Assembly (NCBI GenBank): GCA_016839665.1
Contig: JAEOTU010000223.1
Location: 1 to 7,770 of the forward strand
Direction: 5' to 3'
DNA: 7,770 nt
Source of the DNA: Candidatus Hodarchaeota archaeon
GTDB taxonomy: Archaea > Asgardarchaeota > Heimdallarchaeia > Hodarchaeales > Hodarchaeaceae
The translations under genes and the position numbers were made by a program. How positions within the stretch are numbered: the first letter of the stretch is position 1; every line of letters begins with the position of its first letter. Below, piece after piece: positions 1-4,852 of this stretch. The notes below the pieces were generated by a model. The model worked only from the letters and a program-made list of their open reading frames with translations, was not told the DNA's origin and ran no database searches.

Positions 1-120
1 AGTAGTCCTAGTACTAGTAGTGATACTGAAACAGGCGAAATAACCTCTGGTTTCTCCTTTGTTGTAATGATTTCGATTGTTGTGATTGTTGGAATAACTA
101 GGAGAAAAAAGGAAGTATAG
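1..120 (+). CDS. C-terminal end of a surface-anchored protein (5' truncated by window edge)
   Basis: An open frame runs from base 1 to the TAG at 118-120 and encodes the last 39 residues of a protein that starts outside the window. It opens with a Ser/Thr-rich stretch (SSPSTSSDTETGE), as in extended, often glycosylated stalks of archaeal surface proteins. A Gly-Phe pair follows (SGFSF), then a hydrophobic segment of about 16 residues and the basic end TRRKKEV. This layout (stalk, GF, one membrane helix, basic tail) is that of archaeal PGF-CTERM-like sorting and anchoring signals, so the body of the protein is probably outside the cell. The function of the missing part cannot be judged. The class of anchor is inferred from layout; the exact PGF motif is not present. 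Confidence 0.7.
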   Translation, partial: SSPSTSSDTETGEITSGFSFVVMISIVVIVGITRRKKEV

Positions 121-251
121 TGTTAGACAATTTAATTGAAGAAGACTAAAGAAATCGCTTTGGTCCATTGTGTGGTGCGTGCTCCTGCTCCACTCGCTCC
201 TTCCTTTTATGGATTAAAAACGTAACCATATTTTCCTGTTGTCTTGGTCTG

Positions 252-827
252 TTATCTTTTACGTTTTTTGAGGTAAAAAGTGACAATTCCAAGCGCGGCC
301 AGTACAATGGTACCAAATATAATGATTATAGCAGGGTCGGGAATTCCAGAAGAGGCACCACTCTCCCATTTCCAAGAGGTGAGTAGTTGAGTGCCATAAC
401 TGTCCTCTCGTTCCAACACGATTCCAGTGGCACTATCAAGAACGAGTTTGTCAGTACTCCCAATATTATAACTTATATAGCAATAACAAGACCTCCCACC
501 GTAACTTTTCGTTTCTTTCGAATCACAACCCGATTCATAACTGTTTAACATACTGGTCGTTTTGATATCCGCAGAACCCACAGAGTAATCACTTGTAATT
601 TCTCCCTCTTTGCTTCTATCAGCTAGGATGGTACTACCAGAAATAGAAGTTATTTTAAGACTATATTTCTTTCCGTTATAGGTGTATGTCCAAGCTTCAC
701 CTACATCTATTAAGTAATCCCCAGTAGCCTGTGTATTAGTTGGAATTAAGAAAATTTGAACAGTAATAACGAAAAAAATCAAAAAAACTGTTTTCTTTCC
801 ATTTAACTTCATTCTAAATCCCGTCAT
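252..827 (-). CDS. Secreted, membrane-anchored protein of unknown function
   Basis: The 191-residue product has an N-terminal signal sequence: basic Lys11-Lys12, hydrophobic residues 13-28, and a likely cleavage site near TQA34. The extracellular part (about 35-158) is rich in Ser, Thr, Tyr and Gly and looks like beta structure. It has three cysteines (Cys101, Cys114, Cys116) that could form a disulfide or bind metal. The C-terminus is a Pro-rich turn (GIPDP), one membrane helix of about 20 residues and the tail LKKRKR, again a CTERM-like anchor. The motifs VGEAWTY and LDSATGIVLERE fit small repeated domains seen in Asgard exported proteins; that resemblance is from memory. ATG at 825-827 is used, but Met6 is an equally good start because it still leaves a complete signal peptide. 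It converges with the gene ending at 120. Exported and anchored: fairly sure; molecular role unknown. Confidence 0.8.
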   Translation of the reverse strand: MTGFRMKLNGKKTVFLIFFVITVQIFLIPTNTQATGDYLIDVGEAWTYTYNGKKYSLKITSISGSTILADRSKEGEITSDYSVGSADIKTTSMLNSYESGCDSKETKSYGGRSCYCYISYNIGSTDKLVLDSATGIVLEREDSYGTQLLTSWKWESGASSGIPDPAIIIIFGTIVLAALGIVTFYLKKRKR

Positions 828-865
828 TTTTATCTCTACAAATGCTTTTAATTCAGCTTTTTCAT

Positions 866-1174
866 TTAAAAGCCTTTAGCTAATTCTCTCATATCATCAA
901 TCAACGTTTTTTTTAATGAAAAAGTTATGTAAGTTATACATTGAATCGCTAAAAATAGAACGACTCCAGGACTGAAGGAATAGCCTTTGTCCTTTCCGCC
1001 TTTGCCAATTCTTTTTTTCCACTCGAGTTGAGATAAGATATCAGGGGGGATTTTCTTCAGATAATGAACAACATTCGCTTCGGTAAGAAATTGTCGAGCT
1101 AAACTTATACGCTCTGGTTCAGCTTCAAGCCCACATATGGTAAATGATAAGAGAAAATAGATTTGAATTATCAC
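866..1174 (-). pseudogene. Possible remnant of an IS5-type transposase N-terminus
   Basis: This 102-codon frame opens with GTG directly after an in-frame TAA and has no clear ribosome-binding site. Residues 1-15 are hydrophobic and look like read-through rather than a designed signal peptide. From about residue 20 the text (ARQFLTEANVV, ILSQLEWKKR, GYSFSPGVVLFLAI, then a predicted helix ending in MRELAKGF) follows the layout of the N-terminal region of IS5/IS1182-like DDE transposases: Trp-basic patch, Gly/Lys-rich linker, tyrosine-Ser, long hydrophobic helix, short helix. The catalytic DDE domain that should follow is absent because a TAA comes right after KGF. No terminal inverted repeats were found. 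It could instead be a real small membrane-associated protein. The transposase reading is inference from pattern only. Confidence 0.35.
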
Positions 1175-1198
1175 TAAGAAATGAATTTATGCTCGTTC

Positions 1199-1205
1199 GG
1201 AGTGA
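1199..1205 (+). promoter_or_regulatory. Ribosome-binding site deciding the start of the 1212 gene
   Basis: GGAGTGA lies 6 bases before GTG at 1212 and pairs well with the archaeal 16S tail. It sits 21 bases before the next candidate, ATG at 1227, which is too far. This favours the GTG start. Confidence 0.45.
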
Positions 1206-1211
1206 TACAAA

Positions 1212-1856
1212 GTGACAATAAACACAATGAAAACTAGAAAGATCATATTTGGTCTGGGTATTGGTCTTACTTGTTTCTCATTAGGAGTATTTCTAATATT
1301 TTTCCTCGATATCTTACTTTTTCCTTTTCAACCTTGGCCTTACGTAGATGGGGGAGGATGGGAATATATCCTCCTACATAAAAGTTTATTCTGGGAACAA
1401 TATTTACAGCATTGCCAGTTTCTTGATCCCACTTTCCTGGGTCTACTTATATGGAAGTATTGGATCATCCCATTCACAATTGGACTTAGTTTAATCTTAA
1501 ATGCAGCGAATGAGTTACAATTAGAAAATAGTGAGTTCTACAAAATCATTGACAAAACTATTCCCTATTCAAGTGTCGGAGTATTTTTTCTAAACTCTCT
1601 CCTTTATTTTGTGTATGCTTTACGATTCGAAAAAACTTTCTCTTCAGAATCACCCTATTTTGTTCTTCTAGACCCGTTTAGGTTGGTTATTCTTCTTCCA
1701 GTGATGACAATCTTACCAATGATTGTTAATTATCTGCTTTATAAGGGATTAAATTCATCTCGTCGAATCTATCTCATTATAGTTGTCTTTCTAGTAGCTT
1801 TTGATTTATTTATTACTCTATTTACCTTTGCAATTGCTTTATGGGGCTGTATTTGA
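1212..1856 (+). CDS. Orphan multi-pass membrane protein
   Basis: The 214-residue protein has about five hydrophobic helices, at roughly residues 11-36, 75-96, 119-138, 156-177 and 185-212. A loop of about 38 residues between helices 1 and 2 contains aromatic and His/Cys residues (PWPYVDGGGW, QHCQF). A charged loop between helices 2 and 3 is rich in Glu and Lys. No transporter, protease or enzyme motif is recognisable. The GTG start at 1212 is chosen because GGAGTGA is well placed; the alternative ATG at 1227 removes only five residues and no helix. It stands alone on the plus strand, starting 37 bases after the minus-strand ORF at 866-1174, so the two would be divergently transcribed. Membrane location is confident; function is unknown. 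Confidence 0.75.
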   Translation: MTINTMKTRKIIFGLGIGLTCFSLGVFLIFFLDILLFPFQPWPYVDGGGWEYILLHKSLFWEQYLQHCQFLDPTFLGLLIWKYWIIPFTIGLSLILNAANELQLENSEFYKIIDKTIPYSSVGVFFLNSLLYFVYALRFEKTFSSESPYFVLLDPFRLVILLPVMTILPMIVNYLLYKGLNSSRRIYLIIVVFLVAFDLFITLFTFAIALWGCI

Positions 1857-1939
1857 GAATAACATCCAACGATCTTAGAACAGAGTTAATAACTTTTTTA
1901 TTCAAATTTGGTGTCAGTCTTTGAGAATCTCTCTGAAAT

Positions 1940-2302
1940 CTAAACCATCCTCAAAGTTATGATCACTTCGGCATCTCTCGGGAGATCCAGTGGAATCGGA
2001 GATTGGGTGAGAAAGACAAACCCCTTATATGCAGTCATATACATATAATCATGTTTAAGAAATCTTCCTTTCTTCTTCTCCTTCATTACAACAAGAGGTT
2101 TGTCATTTTTTTCAAGGATTAGCAGAAAGTCAGCTGGCTCCACTGTCACCCGTGCACCAAATGTAGCTTTTGATAAAGCTATTTGTTGGGCTCTTGTTGA
2201 CGCCATTATTGCTACATGAGCTATTTTAATCACCTCGTTTTCTCTAGTAGCCTCAATTGGATAAAATTTGTTTAAAAATTCATCCATTCTCTCAAGATTC
2301 AT
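1940..2302 (-). CDS. Conserved-looking small soluble protein of unknown function
   Basis: This 120-residue protein has no signal peptide or membrane helix. An N-terminal helical part (about 1-45, with MDEFLNKFYPIEA and VAIMASTRAQQIALSKA) is followed by a beta-rich half. Alternating hydrophobic residues there suggest strands near 50-54, 58-64, 69-74, 90-96 and 112-118. The basic KEKKKGRFLKHD stretch (74-85) is a possible nucleic-acid or phosphate-binding loop. The protein ends in a compact strand (AEVIITLRMV), suggesting a full-length single domain. I do not recognise the family. ATG at 2300-2302 has no Shine-Dalgarno. It is divergent from the winged-helix gene at 2671 and shares with it a 368-bp intergenic region containing GTTGAT motifs on both strands, so co-regulation with the ParA-like cassette is possible. 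Confidence 0.7.
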   Translation of the reverse strand: MNLERMDEFLNKFYPIEATRENEVIKIAHVAIMASTRAQQIALSKATFGARVTVEPADFLLILEKNDKPLVVMKEKKKGRFLKHDYMYMTAYKGFVFLTQSPIPLDLPRDAEVIITLRMV

Positions 2303-2321
2303 CTTATAATAATCGTAGAAT

Positions 2322-2390
2322 CATGAGATGCTCATCAACACCATCAACACGATGAGAGAAATAAAATTAATCTTTTTCAATATTATAACC
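2322..2390 (-). promoter_or_regulatory. Candidate promoter and structured leader of the 120-aa protein gene
   Basis: Read on the minus strand, GGTTATAATA (2390-2381) is a TATA-like box. A start of transcription about 25 bases downstream would give a leader of roughly 55 bases. That leader would contain GTTGAT twice, 9 bases apart (2348-2343 and 2339-2334). It also has an ATGAG/CTCAT arm set in which CTCAT (2331-2335) can pair either with ATGAG at 2323-2327 or with ATGAG at 2352-2356. The promoter call is tentative. Confidence 0.3.
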
Positions 2391-2447
2391 TCGCTGAAAC
2401 CGACATTTTAAAGAATTTACTTGAGGAATCGAATTTAGACCACCATA

Positions 2448-2467
2448 TTAAAATAAATATATTTTAA
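2448..2467. repeat. Perfect AT-only inverted repeat
   Basis: TTAAAATA (2448-2455) and TATTTTAA (2460-2467) are exact reverse complements separated by AATA. The repeat lies in the most AT-rich block of the divergent region, overlapping the first of three ATTAAAA-type units. It could be a protein-binding dyad, an easily melted segment, or chance in AT-rich DNA. Confidence 0.45.
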
Positions 2468-2573
2468 CATATTAAAAACAGATTTTGAACTATTAAAACA
2501 TAAAAAATAGTAATTCAAGATGATTAATCAAGCAACGCTTATGGGAGAAAAAAGAGAAGGAAATTGCACTTTT

Positions 2574-2589
2574 CGAAACCCTTTTTAAG
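2574..2589 (+). promoter_or_regulatory. BRE/TATA promoter of the winged-helix gene
   Basis: CGAAAC (2574-2579) matches a purine-rich archaeal BRE and is followed by the TATA-like TTTTTAAG (2582-2589). Initiation would be expected near 2608-2612, inside the 11-bp repeats that begin at once after the TATA box. This is the classic position for an archaeal repressor operator. Confidence 0.5.
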
Positions 2590-2630
2590 TTGATGATTTG
2601 TTGATTATGTGTTGATTAACTGTTGATGGT
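2587..2630 (+). repeat. Four 11-bp direct repeats (iteron-like operator)
   Basis: GTTGAT occurs at 2589, 2600, 2611 and 2622, exactly 11 bases apart, with a consensus unit close to TTGTTGATTAT. A degenerate fifth copy (GTTGAG at 2629) is out of phase. Spacing near one helical turn would put all four cores on the same face of the DNA, as expected for cooperative binding by a small winged-helix protein. The array lies between the TATA box and the ribosome-binding site of the winged-helix gene, so autoregulation is the simplest reading. GTTGATTAA recurs at 3843, just before the ATPase gene. Confidence 0.75.
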
Positions 2631-2658
2631 TGAGATGGTTAATTGACCCCACAACCTT

Positions 2659-2664
2659 AGGTGA
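2659..2664 (+). promoter_or_regulatory. Ribosome-binding site of the winged-helix gene
   Basis: AGGTGA lies 6 bases before ATG at 2671, which fixes the start codon. Confidence 0.6.
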
Positions 2665-2670
2665 AAAATT

Positions 2671-2937
2671 ATGGCAGCAATAGACTCAAGCGACGTTATA
2701 AAAAGTGAGCAGCTTATTGAAGACGATGGCAAAATAACTCAGCTTCCCAAATCAGCGCAAGAGGTCTATTCTTTGCTCTGCGCTAACGGTGCCTTAAAAC
2801 CCCGCGAGATAGGATCGTATACGGCCCTTTCCAACAGAACCATCCGATATGCCCTTAAAATTCTCGTGGATGATTTGCTTGTTCGCCGTGTTCCTGACTT
2901 ACACGACTTACGCTCTCACTATTATGCGGTAAATTAG
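2671..2937 (+). CDS. Small winged-helix DNA-binding protein (MarR/TrmB-like fold), AspA-like candidate
   Basis: The 88-residue protein has a charged N-terminus of about 24 residues followed by a complete winged helix-turn-helix. Helix 1 is LPKSAQEVYSLLCANG (25-40), helix 2 LKPREIGSYTA (42-52), recognition helix SNRTIRYALKILVDD (54-68), and the wing runs from VRRVP to HYYAVN (71-88). The pattern SNRTIRYALKIL is typical of archaeal MarR/TrmB-type domains. There is no sensor domain, so it is either a minimal repressor or a structural DNA-binding protein. Upstream are four 11-bp repeats that are probably its operator. It is the first of three same-strand genes ending with a ParA/MinD ATPase. The size matches the roughly 93-residue winged-helix AspA of the pNOB8 partition operon (known from that system); the equivalence is inferred. 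Confidence 0.85.
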   Translation: MAAIDSSDVIKSEQLIEDDGKITQLPKSAQEVYSLLCANGALKPREIGSYTALSNRTIRYALKILVDDLLVRRVPDLHDLRSHYYAVN

Positions 2938-3001
2938 TACTAGTCCTGTATGGGATGCACAGTGCTTTCAATTTATCTCAAGATTTGGCTTGGAATTTGG
3001 T

Positions 3002-3019
3002 GTTACAGTGTACTGTAAC
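3002..3019. promoter_or_regulatory. Perfect 18-bp dyad, candidate operator or centromere site
   Basis: GTTACAGT and ACTGTAAC are exact reverse complements around a central GT. This is the longest mixed-composition perfect palindrome I found in the window. It sits 65 bases after the winged-helix gene and 163 bases before the coiled-coil gene. No poly-T run follows, which argues against a terminator. It would suit a dimeric winged-helix protein. Confidence 0.55.
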
Positions 3020-3109
3020 CTATCAAGTATGAATTTGGAGCGATAAGAATATGCAGGAGGTCTAAAAAGCGTAGCAAATTCCCTTTAATTTTTCCATTTT
3101 TTCATAAAA

Positions 3110-3142
3110 TTTAAAAATAGTTTTAAAAATTAATTTAAAAAT
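3110..3142 (+). repeat. Three TTTAAAAAT repeats with 12-bp phasing, probable promoter region
   Basis: The same nine bases, TTTAAAAAT, begin at 3110, 3122 and 3134. Each also resembles an archaeal TATA box. With initiation about 25 bases after the last copy, the leader of the 3183 gene would be about 20 bases and has no Shine-Dalgarno. The repeats may be a promoter, an AT-rich binding array, or both. Low sequence complexity makes some regularity likely by chance. Confidence 0.45.
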
Positions 3143-3182
3143 TTTCATCAACAAATACACTTTTCTTCAATCAGGGTTTCCC

Positions 3183-3833
3183 ATGGACTCAACAGAGAAA
3201 ACAAATGAGAAAAAAGAGAAAAAATCTGTTGATCTTCTTAGTGTGAACCTACAAGAAACCATTCCCAGGATTGTGTATCAGAGTCTAGACGGGGTTCGGA
3301 ACGACATTCAAAACCTCCAAGAGGCTAGTAAAGACTTACAATTGATGATGCGAGGTATTCATGCTGAAATCCGGGAGATAAAGGAAGCCACTCAAGGTAT
3401 TGAACGTACTATTGGGTCGTTACTGGATAAAACAGTCATCAAAAAAGCTGTCAAGCCTCCTGTGAGAGAAATCTCCACTGGATTAGATTTACTAACGCAA
3501 ATTCCCCAGCACCTTAGACGTACGTTTGAGACTATTCTCAAGCTTGAAAAAGGAGCAACTGCTTTGCAAGTTTCTCTTCAAACGGGAAAAAGTCGACCAC
3601 TGGAAAGTGATTATTTAAACCAACTGACAGAAAGAGGGTTTGTACTCAAGAAACATGTTGGAAAAAAAGTCCTTTTCGTGGGCAAGTTTGGTGAGATCAA
3701 TGGCGAGGAAGAAGCAACGGACTCCGATCCCGACGAATCAATCGATTTTATTGCTATGAAAAAAATGGAAGTGATGAATGCTTCCAATTCGTCTGATAAA
3801 AAGATTATTCGCATCGAAACCCTTGAAGAATGA
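3183..3833 (+). CDS. Coiled-coil plus winged-helix protein, candidate ParB-like partner of the adjacent ATPase
   Basis: The 216-residue product begins with a Lys/Glu-rich tail (1-15). A long helical, coiled-coil region follows (about 36-84, with heptad-like hydrophobics through VRNDIQNLQEASKDLQLMM and IREIKEATQGIERTIGSLL). A linker leads to a winged-helix domain at about 100-166: helix RRTFETILKLEKG, a short helix ATALQVSLQTGKS, recognition helix RPLESDYLNQLTERG, and a strand pair FVLKKHVGKKVLFVG. After it comes an acidic stretch (EEEATDSDPDES) and a mixed tail. This resembles Asgard and other archaeal coiled-coil HTH proteins; no named family is certain. It precedes the ParA/MinD-like gene by 32 bases on the same strand, where partition operons keep their centromere-binding or adaptor protein. 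The acidic tail or coiled coil could contact the ATPase. ATG at 3183 lacks a Shine-Dalgarno. DNA binding is likely; partition role is inferred. Confidence 0.85.
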   Translation: MDSTEKTNEKKEKKSVDLLSVNLQETIPRIVYQSLDGVRNDIQNLQEASKDLQLMMRGIHAEIREIKEATQGIERTIGSLLDKTVIKKAVKPPVREISTGLDLLTQIPQHLRRTFETILKLEKGATALQVSLQTGKSRPLESDYLNQLTERGFVLKKHVGKKVLFVGKFGEINGEEEATDSDPDESIDFIAMKKMEVMNASNSSDKKIIRIETLEE

Positions 3834-3865
3834 TTGCTACCAGTTGATTAATTGAAGTGATAATG

Positions 3866-4660
3866 ATGAAGATAATCGCTTTTCACAGCTATAAAGGTGG
3901 AACAGGGAAGACTCATTTATCTGCCAATTTGGCCACTGTATTGGCCCTAAAAGGTCATAAGACCGCCTTACTTGATTTAGACTTTCGTGGTCCCAACTTG
4001 CAGACACTCTGCAATATTGAAGCTAGTGTGACTATTAATGATCTCCTTTTCGACCCTGATTTAACAGGGGAGGATATTCTTGTTTCTTTTGAAGATCAAT
4101 ACAAAATTCCTCTCTATGCCGCGTTTGCTTCGACAGACTTTCGTAAAATGGGCGATATTGTTCGTGCTGACAAAAAACAACGGCAACGGTCTCTCAAGCG
4201 TATTTTACGATTACGGGATGAGCTTTCTGAAGCAGGTTTTGATTATACTATTATCGATACTAGCCCGGGTGTGCAAATGGAAAGTATTGATGGATTGGTG
4301 ATTAGTGATGCGACCTGTCTCGTTCTGAAAGCGGATGATTTCGATATTTCAGGCACCAAGAGCATGGTTACTCAGCTTTACTCTCTCCTAGACAGTAAAA
4401 ACTATGTTGTGCTGAACCGAGTTGTTGCAGAGAAATGTCCGCCCGAACAGGGTGTCTGGGACAATGATGATTTGAAAATGGTCAAGCAGTTTGAAGAAAC
4501 GATTAAAGAAGAAATGCGCATGGAAGTTATTACCTCTATTCCTTGTTTCTGTGAAGTCGCCCGGGAAGGCTCACGCAGTATTTTCAGTATTAAACATCCT
4601 GAGCATTATTTCAGCAAATATATTGAAGAATTAGCCACCAAATTATTAAATGGCTTTTGA
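3866..4660 (+). CDS. ParA/MinD-family deviant-Walker ATPase
   Basis: The 264-residue protein belongs to the ParA/MinD/Soj branch of P-loop ATPases, which dimerise on ATP and position DNA or protein cargo. Visible motifs (numbered from ATG 3866) are the deviant Walker A KGGTGKT at 10-16 with signature Lys10 and catalytic Lys15, Walker A' LLDLDFRGPN at 35-44, Walker B IIDTSPG at 129-135, and VVLNRV, the usual base-contacting Asn region. The C-terminus ends in SKYIEELATKLLNGF and lacks the basic amphipathic helix used by bacterial MinD for membrane binding, which favours a ParA/Soj-like role. Starts at GTG 3857 and ATG 3863 are also open; AGTGA at 3856-3860 is best spaced for 3866, giving MKIIAFHSYKGG. 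It is probably co-transcribed with the coiled-coil HTH gene. A copy of its 3' end lies after vapC. Confidence 0.9.
   Translation: MKIIAFHSYKGGTGKTHLSANLATVLALKGHKTALLDLDFRGPNLQTLCNIEASVTINDLLFDPDLTGEDILVSFEDQYKIPLYAAFASTDFRKMGDIVRADKKQRQRSLKRILRLRDELSEAGFDYTIIDTSPGVQMESIDGLVISDATCLVLKADDFDISGTKSMVTQLYSLLDSKNYVVLNRVVAEKCPPEQGVWDNDDLKMVKQFEETIKEEMRMEVITSIPCFCEVAREGSRSIFSIKHPEHYFSKYIEELATKLLNGF
4575..4612 (+). repeat. 38-bp direct repeat, left copy (inside the ATPase gene)
   Basis: These bases encode RSIFSIKHPEHYF of the ATPase. By hand alignment without gaps they match 5533-5570 at 31 of 38 positions. Together the two copies bracket vapBC. Confidence 0.6.
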
Positions 4661-4680
4661 TTCTAAATTTTCATCTTTTT

Positions 4681-4712
4681 GGTGTTCACCTAGCTCAATT
4701 CTCTAGGTTTTA
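4681..4712 (+). terminator. Possible terminator after the ATPase gene
   Basis: Two small inverted repeats follow the ATPase stop. GGTG-TT-CACC is at 4681-4690. ACCTAG (4688-4693) pairs with CTAGGT (4703-4708) across a 9-base loop and runs into TTTTA. The run of T residues is short and archaeal termination rarely needs hairpins, so confidence is low. Confidence 0.3.
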
Positions 4713-4804
4713 TAGACTAATAAAGTAATCTCTTTTGTAAAGAATTTTTCGGAAACTCCCTCAGCATCATCCGTTTTTTGGAACACGAACATCTCTCCAT
4801 TCTT

Positions 4805-4820
4805 AGAAAAGTTTTTAAAT
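4805..4820 (+). promoter_or_regulatory. vapBC promoter (BRE plus TATA)
   Basis: AGAAAAG (4805-4811) is a BRE-like element followed directly by TTTTTAAAT (4812-4820). Transcription would start about 4842-4848, at or within a few bases of the vapB ATG (4848). The mRNA is therefore probably leaderless, which agrees with the lack of a Shine-Dalgarno. Confidence 0.55.
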
Positions 4821-4824
4821 GATC

Positions 4825-4852
4825 TTATCATATTGTCATATGATAATATGAC
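4825..4852. promoter_or_regulatory. vapBC operator: nested dyads over the start of vapB
   Basis: TTATCATA (4825-4832) and TATGATAA (4839-4846) form a perfect inverted repeat around TTGTCA. GTCATA (4835-4840) and TATGAC (4847-4852) form a second one. Bases 4828-4851 form a 24-bp palindrome centred on CATATG with a single mismatched pair. The dyads cover the predicted transcription start and the vapB ATG, where binding of the VapBC complex would block transcription. VapBC autoregulation is well established; its use of this site is inferred. Confidence 0.65.

Larger units (their letters stand above)
2303..2670. other. Structured divergent intergenic region
   Basis: No gene is seen in these 368 bases, but the region is rich in signals. 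From left to right it holds two GTTGAT motifs on the minus strand (2334-2348) inside overlapping small hairpins; a minus-strand TATA-like GGTTATAATA (2390-2381); an AT-rich block with three near-identical (C/A)(A/C)(T)ATTAAAA units starting at 2444, 2468 and 2489; a perfect inverted repeat at 2448-2467; a plus-strand BRE/TATA (2574-2589); four 11-bp direct repeats (2587-2630); and a Shine-Dalgarno (2659-2664). Its arrangement fits a divergent control region, possibly a protein-loading or centromere-like site. Confidence 0.6.

Noticed and set aside
9..18. Shared 10-mer TAGTACTAGT at 9-18 and 2935-2944
   Set aside because: Short, palindromic, once in a repetitive Ser/Thr linker and once across a stop codon; no flanking similarity.
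168..386. 72-codon plus-strand frame
   Set aside because: Overlaps the 3' end of the secreted-protein gene on the opposite strand; odd Cys/Ser-rich start and no ribosome-binding site.
2303..2670. Replication origin
   Set aside because: AT-rich repeats fit, but no Orc1/Cdc6 or replication gene is in the window and no ORB-type motif was seen; not supportable from sequence alone.
2957..2965. Small dyad GCACAGTGC after the winged-helix gene
   Set aside because: Four-base arms are too short to stand out; no poly-T run follows to make it a terminator.
3054..3060. Strong Shine-Dalgarno-like AGGAGGT before 3061
   Set aside because: No ATG, GTG or TTG follows at usable distance and the frames close quickly (TAA, TAG), so no gene is supported.
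3611..3814. 67-codon minus-strand frame
   Set aside because: Shadow of the coiled-coil winged-helix gene; sequence is Ser/Pro/Phe-rich as expected for an antisense frame.
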